Origin: Aureobasidium sp. EXF-3400
Taxonomy: Eukaryota > Ascomycota > Dothideomycetes > Dothideales > Saccotheciaceae
Direction: 5' to 3'
Length of the DNA stretch: 12,177 bases
Assembly: GCA_024195585.1 (NCBI GenBank)
Contig: SWBL01000668.1
Span: forward strand, 1 to 12,177
Position 1 is the stretch's first letter; the number at the start of each line of letters is the position of its first letter. Position numbers and translations under genes: made by a program. The notes under the pieces were generated by a model. The model saw only the letters and a list, made by a program, of their open reading frames with translations. It did not search any database and had not been told where the DNA came from. Shown piece after piece: positions 1 to 8,283 of the stretch.

Positions 1-2
1 CC

Positions 3-355
3 AGCAGCCGAGGACAGGTGATATCAGCCGGTGTTCAATGCAAACTGACCGCGCTATTTTCAAATTTGCAAAGTGCTATATACCGTCCGCATTCGGGTCC
101 CCAAAATGCTAATTTCATGCAGAGAATCATCCGACTTCGTGGTGTAGAGCGTGTAAGTGAGATCTAGCGCGTTACTTGTGATCTCCGGCGACATCCGCTA
201 GTTACTTTACTTACCGTACGGGGCGACTAGTGTTGATTACCTAAGCTTACTAATATGTTCGTCATCTCTAGCATCCCCAATGACAACAATGGCGATCTCG
301 TGTATGGTACAGAAGCGATTTTGGTCAGACAACCGAATGTATTCTGTGGCGCCAG
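3..355 (+). pseudogene. possible exons of an unidentified decayed plus-strand gene entering from the left edge
   Basis: Seen: a frame open from base 3 to 152 ends at a consensus donor GTAAGT (153-158). A TACTAAT branch-like site and a CTCTAG acceptor follow, with AG at 270-271. Next comes an 84-bp segment (272-355) that is open in one frame (it reads ...NGDLVYGTEAILVRQPNVF...) and ends at another GT donor (CAG/GTAATA, 356). A further short open stretch lies near 413-500 (RDILMMYTIYKTLDF). The first two segments do not join in frame, since splicing 152 to 272 puts a TGA in the fourth codon, so a one-base lesion or a wrong boundary must be assumed. I do not recognise the protein. The exon/intron-like spacing is the only support, and chance openness is quite possible. 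Confidence 0.25.
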
Positions 356-571
356 GTAATAGATCCGCTGATTCACTTTTATCGCATTGAGAATGAGGCG
401 GCGATCTCCAGATAGACGGGACATCCTGATGATGTATACTATCTACAAGACTCTAGACTTCTCACATCGCCGATTCCCACCTCCTACGGTATATTCAACC
501 TCACGATGAGACTCGAGAGATTCGGTGAAGGGCAGAGAGTGTCTTAGACCATTTTTGCCATCTGCGCGGTC

Positions 572-2280
572 ATGGCTTTCATCGTTTTGTGCCTGCCCCG
601 CCCTGCTTCTTTACGAGCACTTCCACTCGGTAAGAACCTCTGACTACTTATATCCGAGTCACAACATAGAAAAGGCGAGCTGAAAAGGTCAGAGAGAAAC
701 ACAGCTGGTCCTTTGCAAGTCCAAAGAGTTAGGACAGATGGAATCGCGTTTGCTTTTCAGCACGCCTGGAGGGGATATTCTGAACACTGTTTTGGTCACG
801 ATACCTTGTATCCTGTAAGCAACGACTGCGAAGATGACTATGCTGGTTACGGTGCTACTGCCATAGATTCCCTACCAACCGCAATCATCTTCGGCAACAA
901 AAGTGTGGCCGTCCAAATCTTGGATTTTATTGCTACTCTGGACTTCCGACTGGTCAAAGGCGGTACTAGAATTCAAGTGTTTGAAGTCACCATTCGACAC
1001 CTTGCCGCCATGATCTCAGCCTGGGACCTACTAGAGGGTGCATCTTCTCATGTGGTCATCAGTCCGAATCTTCGACATGCATTATACGTCCAGATGACCA
1101 GGTTAGTCGACATACTCAGCTGTGCTTTCGCCACTCCGAGTGGTGTTCCTCGCAACCGGGTTGATCCAGCGTCATGTCAAACGGACAATGATCCTCACAA
1201 TTCCATAGCTGGAGCTGGAACGATGATACTCGAGTTTGCCAAATTGTCAGACATCACGGGCAATCAGACATACGCGAATCTGCCTCAGGTGGCAGAACAG
1301 TATCTGCTAAGCCCGCAGCCATCGTCTAGTGAGCCTTATCCAGGACTTCTTGGTTCATTCATCGGCGTGGAGACAGGAGAGCTTGTAGGCTCGAAAGGTA
1401 GCTGGGGCGCATTTGCAGATTGTAAGATCCGTTATGTGGCCATCTCGGGATGATTGGGAGCTGACGGCTTATAGCCTTCTACGAATATCACCTCAAAGCA
1501 TACTTATACAACAGCCACGTTTTGGGTTCTGTCTGGAGCGATGGCTGATTGCAGCAGACTCAACTATTCGTTTCATCAGGTCACATCCTTATGGACATCC
1601 GAATTGGACCTTGCTACCGATCTGGGGACGGGACAACTTTGCAAAACTCCATGGAATCACTGTCTTGGTTCGCTGGCGGAAATTCAATCCTTGGTGGGAT
1701 GGTCACGAACAATCAGACTCTCGTGGACTATGGCCTTTCGATCGCAGACGCGGCAGGAGCTGCATATAGATCAACAGCGACTGGCCTCGGTGGCGAAGTT
1801 TTGAGCTGGACTACCGCCTACGACGATAGTGCAAGCGAAGCCTGCGACCTTGATGGCTCCATTCGGATCTCTGATGCCAGATTCCGACTACGACCCGAGG
1901 TCTTGGAGACTTTGTATCACGCATACCGTGCTACAAAGCACCCTGAATACAGAGACTGGTCATGGGCGGCATTCAAAGCTATCGAACGCTATTGCCGAAC
2001 GGAGACGGGGTACAGCTCAATCATCGATGTAGACAGCCCAGAGGAGGGTGGTAAGAGCGATGTACAAGAGAGCTTTGTGTTCGCCGAGGTGATGAAACAT
2101 GCTTTTCTCATCCAATTGGAGGAGAAGTCTTATAAGCCAAGAGTCACTAGCCATAATGGACTGCTGACTAACTTCCAGGACACGCCCTTCCGCGTTCAAG
2201 ATGCTCGAAAAGGAAGCAAGAATACCTGGGTCTTCAACACCGATGCGCATCCGTTCCGCATCGTAGGCCCACCACGATAG
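572..2280 (+). pseudogene. GH47 class I alpha-1,2-mannosidase, one in-frame TGA
   Basis: Family role: Ca2+-dependent inverting removal of alpha-1,2-mannose from N-glycans or secreted glycoproteins. Seen: ATG at 572 with a hydrophobic N-terminus (MAFIVLCLPRPASLRALPL) that could be a signal peptide. Intron 1 starts at GTAAGA (630) and ends at AG 692 or 704; both keep the frame. Intron 2 (1422-1474) is clear, with GTAAGA, branch GCTGAC and TAG. Family motifs in order: HAWRGYSEHCFGHDTLYPVS (about 758-817), VFEVTIRHL with the catalytic-region Glu at 983, SFYEYHLKAYL spanning intron 2, FAGGN (1669-1683), LRPEVLETLYHAYRAT, ESFVFAEVMKHA and the C-terminal FNTDAHPF. The length, about 525 codons, is normal for secreted fungal members. 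Odd: a TGA at 1546-1548 lies in frame between SVWSDG and LQQTQ. No fungal-size intron removes it without deleting the conserved FYEYHLKAYL stretch, so I call the gene broken. A sequencing error or stop read-through would restore a complete enzyme. Confidence 0.88.
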
Positions 2281-2957
2281 TGATAAGACAGAGATTTCCA
2301 TCAAAACAACAGATCCCCCTCATCTGCGCTATGATCTTCTGCAAGTCAAGTCGCGGTCGGAAACACCCCCCTAAGATGTTGACAAAAGCACAGAAGGTGT
2401 GTCTTATTGTTTATCGTAAGCCCGCTCGTGGAAGCAGAAATCAGAGCCATCTCGAAGCGATTCAGACGCCGATACCATTAATGATTGCCATTTCTATACT
2501 AGGGCGCTGTTGTGTATAGATGTGTAGGTGTATGTCGGAAAGAGCTCGAGCTGTACCGGTAATAGAAGTAATCTAAAGTTTCCTCTTTAGCATTGAGAGC
2601 TTGACCAGGTGCATGGGAAACAGAGTTCTCCTCTATCGATCCTGGCTGACAGAGTATATCGGCGTCCGAACAACAAGCTTTGCGTGGAATAGACATATCC
2701 TTTGACGCTTATGCTAGTGGTTAGTAGGACTTATGTCGTTCTAGGTCTCGAGACGCTCGGTTAGCTCGCACCGCTTGAAATCTTTCGGCTATTCTCGAGA
2801 AAGCCGTGGACAGACGTTACACTTAACGTTTATATGTATCATTTGCGGAACATCCTAGAGCTCAGAATGATAGCTTTTTATCAAGTACGACTACCCTACG
2901 CCTCTGTACGCCAAGATCAACGATTGGTGAGATGCCTCGCCTAGTATGATTATCCCT
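2281..2957. other. intergenic interval between the GH47 3' end and the kinase 3' end
   Basis: I see no supportable gene here. The GH47 stop is followed at once by more stops (TAG TGA TAA). A short plus-strand frame at 2282-2374 reads DKTEISIKTTDPPHLRYDLL and then ends. It has no ATG and no recognisable relative, and may be chance. Both flanking genes converge on this interval, so it should hold their 3' UTRs and termination signals. Confidence 0.4.
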
Positions 2958-4012
2958 TCAGTTCGAATTTTCAAACCAGATATAGCCTAAGGTGTCTGCT
3001 GCTGGGATGCGATCCGATCGATCAGCTAGACAATCAAAGACCAGTTCAGCACATTGTTCTTGCCACAACTCTTCTTGTAAAGAGCGTCTTTTTATTAGGC
3101 GTTCACTGATGATTCTTTGAGAACGAAGTTCGAGCCATCCATCTGTAGCACGGATGTGGCACTTTTGGTTGTGGCTCTTAAAAAGGACTTTTAAGGCTGC
3201 CATCTCGTAGATGACACAACCGATGGACCAGATGTCTATAAGCTCGTCGTAAGCGTCTCCTGCCCGCAGTAACTCTGGCGCCCGGTAGTACAACTGCGCG
3301 ATCTTTAATAAAGCTGTTAGTCTACTTGTGCCTCAGTGTTATTGGATAACCAGACATACATCTTCTTTACCTGTGGAAACGTGTTTTTCACCAGTCTTGA
3401 ATTCCCTCGCCATACCAAAATCGGAGATCTTGAGTGTGTTTCGAGAGTCGATAAGGAGGTTATCTGGATTCAGATCACGATGCATGATTCCCTCCCTATG
3501 ACAATAAGCGATTCCCTTACACAGATTGCTACCAAACTGTGAAACAGTGGTTTGGAATTTCTGTCCAGAATCATCCTGATTTAGTTTCTGCGCAGTGATC
3601 CAATCGTTGAGACTTATTGCCATATTTTCCATTATGATAGAAAAGGTTTGTGGGCCATCGATAGAATAAAAACACGATACGACATTTTTGTGTCTTAATT
3701 TCTTCTGCAACGTGACTTCTCTTGTGTAGATGTCTTTGTCGACCTCAAGCTCCTCTTTAAGCTTGTCTACTACTTTGAGAGCGATAAGGCTTCTCTCAAA
3801 CGGCAATCTACTGTCTCTAGCCCTGTATACTCTTCCATAGCTACCTTTATGCTGTCAGTATTCTATCTAGTAAGGTGCACTTGATCATGCTTAAACATAC
3901 CTTCTCCAATGAACACTGGATCTTGGAATGTATGGTTTGCCGGTGTTTCTGGACATTCATCACCTAGAATTGATGGATCATTCTCGACTTCTTTTTTGCT
4001 AGGCAGTCTCAT
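2958..4012 (-). CDS. Ser/Thr protein kinase, CMGC/CDK-like, three exons, intact
   Basis: Exons 4012-3901, 3844-3360 and 3293-2958 sum to 933 nt, giving 310 residues. Intron 1 (3845-3900) has GTATGT, ACTGAC and AAG. Intron 2 (3294-3359) has GTATGT, GACTAAC and CAG. Splicing reconstitutes the glycine loop FIGEGSYGRVYRARD (residues 34-48). Other landmarks: ALK lysine K61, alphaC glutamate E80 (TREVTLQKKL), HRDLNPDNLL with D161 and N166, SDFGMAR with D179, YYRAPELL, and the alphaF motif DIWSIGCVIYEM. A subdomain XI-like arginine lies in RSDRIPAADTLGYIWF. The loop and APE region suggest CDK-like membership. The usual HRDLK lysine is Asn (N163), and the activation segment is short and lacks a CDK-style T-loop. 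There is no cyclin-binding PSTAIRE-like helix or extra domain. The start is the first ATG in the frame; the frame is open to about 4066 without another ATG, so an upstream exon cannot be excluded. The substrate is unknown. Confidence 0.9.
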
Positions 4013-4687
4013 CGTTCCAGAACTGGGATATGTGTTGAGACAAGATGTCTGGGTGATGGGAAACACTGCAAGAGGCGGTTCAGGCTCATCTCTTTATAGG
4101 TTTCAAGTCTCACCTTCGAGTAATCATGAGAAGCAGTTCTCCTATGTTACCCTACAATTTTCGCTGCTTACAACGATAAGGTGATGTAATACCCCAATGT
4201 GTCGCTTTAAGGCAAAAGACCTAGCTTTGGTAGCACATAATCTTTAAATTCTAGAACGCGTCGTACGTCTAGCTTCTAGGATTGACTAATCGATGAGGCA
4301 TCCTGACCAGATACAAATACATAATCTCGGGACAGCGGTAAGATAGTTCGCAGTCTGGACGACTACGTTATCCCACAAATCGATTCTACATGTATGAGAC
4401 TTGCAAATGTATCTACAGGGTTCTTGCATATGTCTCGAAGATGGACTGCTCTAAGAGCTATGGTGCTACTGCCACGTCAGATCGCGACCGAAGGTAAAGT
4501 ACGGCATTGGTCTGACCCTCGAAGAAACACCTTCCGACTCGATTTCCACACAACTACTGCTCCCGCATATGGGTACCGTGCTGGATCATCGTCCAGACTC
4601 AGCTAGGAACGGAACCCATGCGAATGATGGCGTCCATGATTCCATCGAGCTAGGTCTCATATATACTAACACGACTTTCGCTTCTAG
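4013..4687. other. interval upstream of the divergent kinase and 2EXR-like genes
   Basis: This holds the likely 5' region of the minus-strand kinase and of the plus-strand gene that begins about 4688. A consensus-like donor GTAAAG at 4494 and a strong TATACTAACAC...CTTCTAG branch and acceptor ending at 4687 suggest a plus-strand intron (4494-4687). The preceding exon would hold the frame around 4394-4493, read as MRLANVSTGFLHMSRRWTAL. I do not recognise that sequence and cannot confirm that it belongs to the same gene. Confidence 0.35.
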
Positions 4688-5362
4688 TCCCATTCCTGAG
4701 ACATGTTCTATTCATCCGCCAGGGTTAACTGCATTCACCCAGCTGGCAACAAAACTTCAACTTCTTATCTCCAAAGATGTAGTCACACGCCCTGAACCGA
4801 TCGATATGAGCAGAAGAACAAACCACAGACTTCCTGATATCACTCTCATATCTAAGCTCATTCATGCCGAAGGAAGCAGGGCCTACTACCCAGAAAATAC
4901 CTTTCTCATCCCCCTCCCAAGCCAATTCACTAGTGAAGAAGGCTTTTTCCTGGACCAGTGGCTTTGTCACAGCTTGGCGACTAAGACCATCGCCAAGATG
5001 GGACGGATCGTCGTACAGATATACTCCCACCCGATAGAACGAGTCTTGAAAATTTGCTACTGTTAACGGCAGCACACTTTAGTGACAGCCCGAGCATAGA
5101 AGCCAGGAAGACTGTCGTATGACAACGTATCATCACTCTCCCGCACAAACACAACTTCGTAGTTCGATCACGTAAGTTCATCCCTGAGCTCCAGCATCGG
5201 ATATCGAATGCTTTTTGGCAAGAAATCGACACGAATATGCATCATTCAATGACCGGCACCTGCGAGATCGTGTGGGCGGATGAGGAAGCGAGGGAAAGGA
5301 ATCTTGGTGCGCCACTGCTCGAGAGAGCTGTTGACCTGGGTAAAATCTTTAAAGGGCTCTGA
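4688..5362 (+). pseudogene. fungal F-box-like/2EXR-type protein, frameshifted
   Basis: Seen: after the acceptor at 4687 the frame reads GLTAFTQLATKLQLLI and then PDITLISKLIHAEGSRAYYP followed by ENTF. This is the layout of fungal proteins that open with an F-x-x-LP-x-E-L-r-x-I motif and follow it with L(V)CKxI-x-AEgxxxFYxxNTF (F-box-like/2EXR families). The Pro-x-Glu of the first motif is Ala-x-Lys here. The frame continues through GRIVVQIYSHPIERVLK to a TAA at 5064-5066. A one-base loss near 5049-5050 would continue it as NLLLTAAHFSDSPSIEARK. In that second frame there is a TGA at 5120-5122, then RIITLPHKHNFVV, AFWQEIDTNMHHS and ERNLGAPLLERAVDLGKIFK before the stop at 5360-5362. The total, about 225 codons, suits the family. 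These proteins are poorly characterised and no biochemical role can be assigned. Family placement rests on pattern memory only. Confidence 0.55.
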
Positions 5363-5749
5363 TCTGTCATCGTGAGAATCTGGCACTCTGGTTCGAATGT
5401 GCTTAAGGGTAGGATGCAGACTATTCGACATTTTTTTATGCTCATGGCTTTGAGAAACATATTGTTCTTACACCAAGTCCTCATACTCGATGCCGGATCT
5501 AGACCTCCGTTGTCCTTAAAGATCATTGATCTCTTAGACAGGAAGATCGAGACAAATTAGAACCATCTTCATCGTCGAGGAGCCAAGGCTGAAGTATCCT
5601 CCGAGCAGCAGGCCGATCATCTGTAAGCCATCCTCTGTCCAAACTTCTTTTGGCATAGCCTCGTGACCGATAAAGGCTTCCTCGAGCGACACCTTAGCCA
5701 ATTCTTCATTAAACAATACTCTACTAGATAGATCATAGTAGAGAAAAAG
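5246..5749 (-). pseudogene. unidentified minus-strand gene remnant with three TAA codons
   Basis: One frame runs from 5749 to a terminal TGA at 5248-5246 and is broken only by TAA at 5536-5534, 5518-5516 and 5470-5468. Between the stops it is strongly protein-like: LFLYYDLSSRVLFNEELAKV, SLEEAFIGHEAMPKEVWTED, then a hydrophobic stretch GLQMIGLLLGGYFSLGSSTM that could be a membrane segment. After the stops come RRSRSGIEYEDLV, a charged stretch with HPTLKHIRTRVPDSHDD, and a C-terminal IPFPRFLIRPHDLAGAGH. All three TAA codons become Gln codons by one T-to-C change. Further stops (a TGA at 5752-5750 and a TAA upstream) mark either the true exon edge or more decay. I do not recognise the family. 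Its 3' end overlaps the convergent plus-strand pseudogene by about 117 bp. Confidence 0.5.
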
Positions 5750-5752
5750 TCA

Positions 5753-6534
5753 TGTTTAACAAGAGTTCGAAGTTTTGAAGAACGTGCAGTCTATAGAGAT
5801 AGAAGAATAATGGTCCCGAGAGTCGAGGTCTTGTGACACGAAAACAGCAACCAATATCGAAACACTAGCTCGGGATAGTCGCGTAGACAACGCAGGTGTA
5901 GAGCCGGATAATATAGTAGACGTAAAATTTACTTGACTAAGTGTAATCAAGAAGGAAACTCTCGTTGGATAGCACGTTAGTGCTGTAGAAATTGGTCTCT
6001 CTACTCTACAGCTAGCTAAGAGTAGGTGGTTATAGCTTGGAACGGACATTACTTACTGCTCGCTTAGGAGATATTATACCATATAAAGTCTGCGGTAAGG
6101 CTATAGTAGATACACGTATGCGCATATGATCTTTGTATGTATGGATTTACGAGGTAGCCGCTTGAGAGAAGGGTCGCGATGTTATTGCGAGCTCTTAGAC
6201 AAATACGGTAAGAGACTGGCAATTCTCTGTAGATCTAACAAGATTGGAACAAAACACTTCGATCTGCTCGTATTTGCTTAAGCAAAAGTAGGATGTGAGA
6301 GGATATTCTCAAGCCAAAACACCGATAGCTGATTTTGAGGTACAACTGGCTCGCTTGTTACTGGAACATATACACGACGGGCCAGCGTTAGGTGTGTGCT
6401 CTCGAGGATATATGTTCTTCATTCCTTTTGTCCTACATAGAGCCTCCGAAAAAGCCAGGGTTTTATGAAAAGACAGAAAATGTAACAGAGGCTATCAAGG
6501 CTCGCTACAGGGAAGGGAAGTCGAACATACTCTA
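5753..6534. other. AT-rich gene-poor stretch with a hAT-like motif scrap
   Basis: No intact gene is visible. The minus frame 6049-5756 is open for 97 codons but is Ser/Thr/Leu-rich and unlike known proteins. On the plus strand, 6285-6317 reads KVGCERIFSSQ, which resembles the (S/G)xERxFS block of hAT-family transposase C-termini. The surrounding frame has stops on both sides and no second hAT motif, so this is at most an eroded scrap. In another plus frame, 6291-6470 is open (KTPIADFEVQLARLLLEHIH), again unrecognised. TA dinucleotides appear frequent by eye, which would fit old RIP-mutated repeat DNA; I did not compute this. Confidence 0.3.
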
Positions 6535-7092
6535 TCACGCCTTGGCTCGAAACTGCTCTACAGACTTCTCGAGTCTTTTCAGATCCGAGTCCAGGTAGAT
6601 TTTCCTCTCGAGCTGGGGCTTGGGCTTTGCCGGCTGGTTATTCCCGTCTTTGCGTATGTTGATTCTCGTTATTGGCACACCATTCGCTAGTCTTACTGAC
6701 TTCTCGAAGTGAAGCTTGTAGCCATCTTCGCGTAGGGAAGTCCAATATCTCTTGACTTCTTCAAAGAGCTTGGAGTCCAATCTTCTTACCGCAGGCGCGT
6801 TTTTTTCTATTTCATCCTTTTCATCCTTTGTGTACTTCCTGACACTGACCTCCCTTAAATCTTCCGCGACATAAGTAGTCACGCATTCGGTACCTTCACG
6901 ACTTTTTCTTATTCTCTTGCCAATGATTTCCGATGGAAGGGGTACCTGAACGACAAATATGTTGCGCGGAGGCCATGGACGCAGATTATGTATGTCTTGC
7001 GTTGAGATACGACTGCTCAACTTGCTACTAGTATTAGCATCTAGGGAAGCTTTAGGTTTTATGGAGTCGGCACGAGTGTATGAATTTAGCAT
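6535..7092 (-). CDS. hypothetical charged protein, about 185 residues
   Basis: The frame is open from 7113; its first ATG is at 7092-7090 and the TGA is at 6537-6535, giving 185 residues from that ATG. No lesion is visible. The N-terminal third is Ser/Thr-rich and likely disordered. The middle reads LRPWPPRNIFVVQVPLPSEI. The C-terminal half is rich in Lys, Arg, Glu and Asp (KYTKDEKDEIEKN, LFEEVKRYWTSLREDGYKL, SDLKRLEKSVEQFRAKA) and looks mostly helical, with a possible short coiled coil at the end. No signal peptide or membrane segment is seen. A possible acceptor (CACAATAG, about 7131-7140) just upstream means an earlier exon could exist. I do not recognise the family. It could also be the last exon of a longer decayed gene. 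Confidence 0.55.
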   Translation of the reverse strand: MLNSYTRADSIKPKASLDANTSSKLSSRISTQDIHNLRPWPPRNIFVVQVPLPSEIIGKRIRKSREGTECVTTYVAEDLREVSVRKYTKDEKDEIEKNAPAVRRLDSKLFEEVKRYWTSLREDGYKLHFEKSVRLANGVPITRINIRKDGNNQPAKPKPQLERKIYLDSDLKRLEKSVEQFRAKA

Positions 7093-7735
7093 ATCGTGTG
7101 GAATGGCTTCCAAGGGAGTAGAGTCACAGCACTATTGTGCTACTATAAGATGAAAGGGATTGCTAATTTGCAAGCAGTATTCTTGCCTTAAGTATTATTT
7201 ACATGTCATTGTAATCTGGTACCTTCGGGTTCGCACATCTGTTCATGGCTTATCATTATAGCAATCATCACCTACACAAATCTGTTTGTACCTTGCCAAA
7301 TAACGTGAACATCCTTACGCGATATAGTTTGGTAATTCAAAGACTCGCAATAAACTTCTTAGTCGTAGAAGGTTTAAAAATGATCCGCCACCCTGTAATT
7401 GAAGGATTGTAACCTAAGTATTACTATTCCTATAACTAACTAGGCGCAAAGAGAAGCTGTGATCCAATATCGGTGTTATAGCAAGTAGGCTCTTAGGAAC
7501 CCTAGGGGACCTGTCTTCCTCGAGAGGATGGTTTGATTTCATTACAGTCTATGAACACTTCTCGTTAGAGCCCGTGGTTCGGTACACATTAAGGCTATCT
7601 ATTTGAGGCAAGGTGATAAGTCACGATATAGGGTTTGTTAGGCGAAGTTTTGGTCGAGGTTTAGTAGCTGCTTGGCGCAATTCTAGTACCCCCAAGGACC
7701 TTTCAAGTGGAATGTTTTGCTCGAGACCCTTCAAC
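7093..7735. other. gene-poor interval left of repeat copy A
   Basis: I see no coding frame of interest, tRNA or recognisable element. Stops are dense in all frames between 7200 and 7600. A minus-strand upstream exon for the 6535-7092 ORF could lie around 7200-7250 (ATG near 7246, read MNRCANPK, followed by a GT at a possible donor), but this is speculative. Confidence 0.3.
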
Positions 7736-7851
7736 TGTATAGTGGTTGTGCTTACTGTCTACACCAAGGAGAGGGATGACAGTCTGTCTCCAAAAGATGA
7801 TACGGCTCACGGAAGACATCATCTTGCATTACCCACGGCTTGGTTCTTGTC
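7736..7851 (+). repeat. dispersed repeat, copy A (hairpin-rich, 116 bp)
   Basis: This aligns without gaps to 10350-10465 in the same orientation. I counted about 21 mismatches by hand (near 82% identity), two thirds of them transitions. Both copies start TGTATAGTGGTTGTG and end in CTTGTC; similarity fades outside. Copy A holds an 8-bp perfect inverted repeat, AAGATGAT (7794-7801) and ATCATCTT (7818-7825), and a palindrome GACAGTCTGTC (7778-7788). The start TGTATAGTGGTT resembles a tRNA D-arm or A-box, but no clean B-box or cloverleaf follows. Options are a solo-LTR fragment, a SINE-like unit or a MITE piece. I cannot choose among them. Confidence 0.75.
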
Positions 7852-8283
7852 TCTGCATGTTCTGCACCGCATCTGACCCCCTCTAGGTCTATCTCGTACA
7901 ATAACGCGTATGACATAGTCGGCTCGGTATGCTTACAATATCTATCACAACTCGCACCATTTAGCCACAGCAATTTGAGACCCCTAACGGTGCGTACTCA
8001 GTACAGTGATTACTAGCTAGCATCAATTCACACCGCCATGGCAACTGACCAGAATGGAGTGGATGGAGATAATATTTACCGTCTTTGAGAAAGGAAGATA
8101 AAACAATCTTTGTGAAATTAGCGTTAGTGAAGTTACATCGGTTGCAGAAAAGCACATATAAGACACCATGTGTCATGAAGCACGTTTCATATGGTTCAGG
8201 GATGGAGATCTACTGCATCGACATCATCATTATCCAGATCGGATCACCAGGTTGGAGTACGGGGATTTATGGTACTAGGAACT
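7852..8283. other. interval right of repeat copy A; possible retroelement leader
   Basis: No recognised gene. If repeat A is the start of an LTR, this stretch would hold the LTR end and the leader. A 16-codon plus-strand peptide starts at an ATG (8038-8040) and reads MATDQNGVDGDNIYRL before TGA at 8086-8088, a composition like the start of some copia Gag proteins. The downstream frames show no Gag zinc knuckle, protease or integrase motif, so the idea stays weak. On the minus strand around 8195-8280 the frame reads VPSTINPRTPTW, then SDLDNDDVDAVDLHP, and may be the frameshifted tail of the fragment at 8284-8535. Confidence 0.3.

Noticed and set aside
1422..1556. A longer GH47 intron from 1422 to an AG at 1553 or 1556 that would remove the TGA
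   Set aside because: It would delete SFYEYHLKAYLYN, which is conserved in the family and fits the clear 1422-1474 intron with branch GCTGAC.
4725..5075. Minus-strand 116-codon frame opposite the 2EXR-like gene
   Set aside because: It is the antisense of the plus frame, which carries the recognisable AEGSRAYYPENTF block; no independent motif was seen.
5468..5536. Reassigned genetic code with TAA read as Gln
   Set aside because: Other genes in the window need TAA or TAG/TGA as stops, have TAG and TGA lesions as well as frameshifts, and ascomycete nuclear codes do not reassign TAA.
5372..5560. Plus-strand 62-codon frame after the TGA at 5360
   Set aside because: It is in exact antiparallel register with the minus-strand pseudogene 5246-5749, whose sequence is more protein-like; most likely a shadow.
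6392..6598. Plus-strand 68-codon open frame containing KPGFYEKTENVTEAIKARYR
   Set aside because: It starts at GTG, has no ATG, overlaps the 3' end of the more convincing minus-strand ORF at 6535-7092, and its antisense is equally open, so neither reading stands out.
7736..7851. Repeat copy A as a tRNA gene or pseudogene
   Set aside because: The start resembles a tRNA D-arm, but there is no acceptor stem, no anticodon arm and no GGTTCGANNCC B-box at the right spacing; GGTTCTTGTCT is too degenerate.
8038..8088. Start of a copia Gag (MATDQNGVDGDNIYRL)
   Set aside because: Only 16 codons, no downstream Gag, protease, integrase or reverse transcriptase motif in any frame up to 8500.
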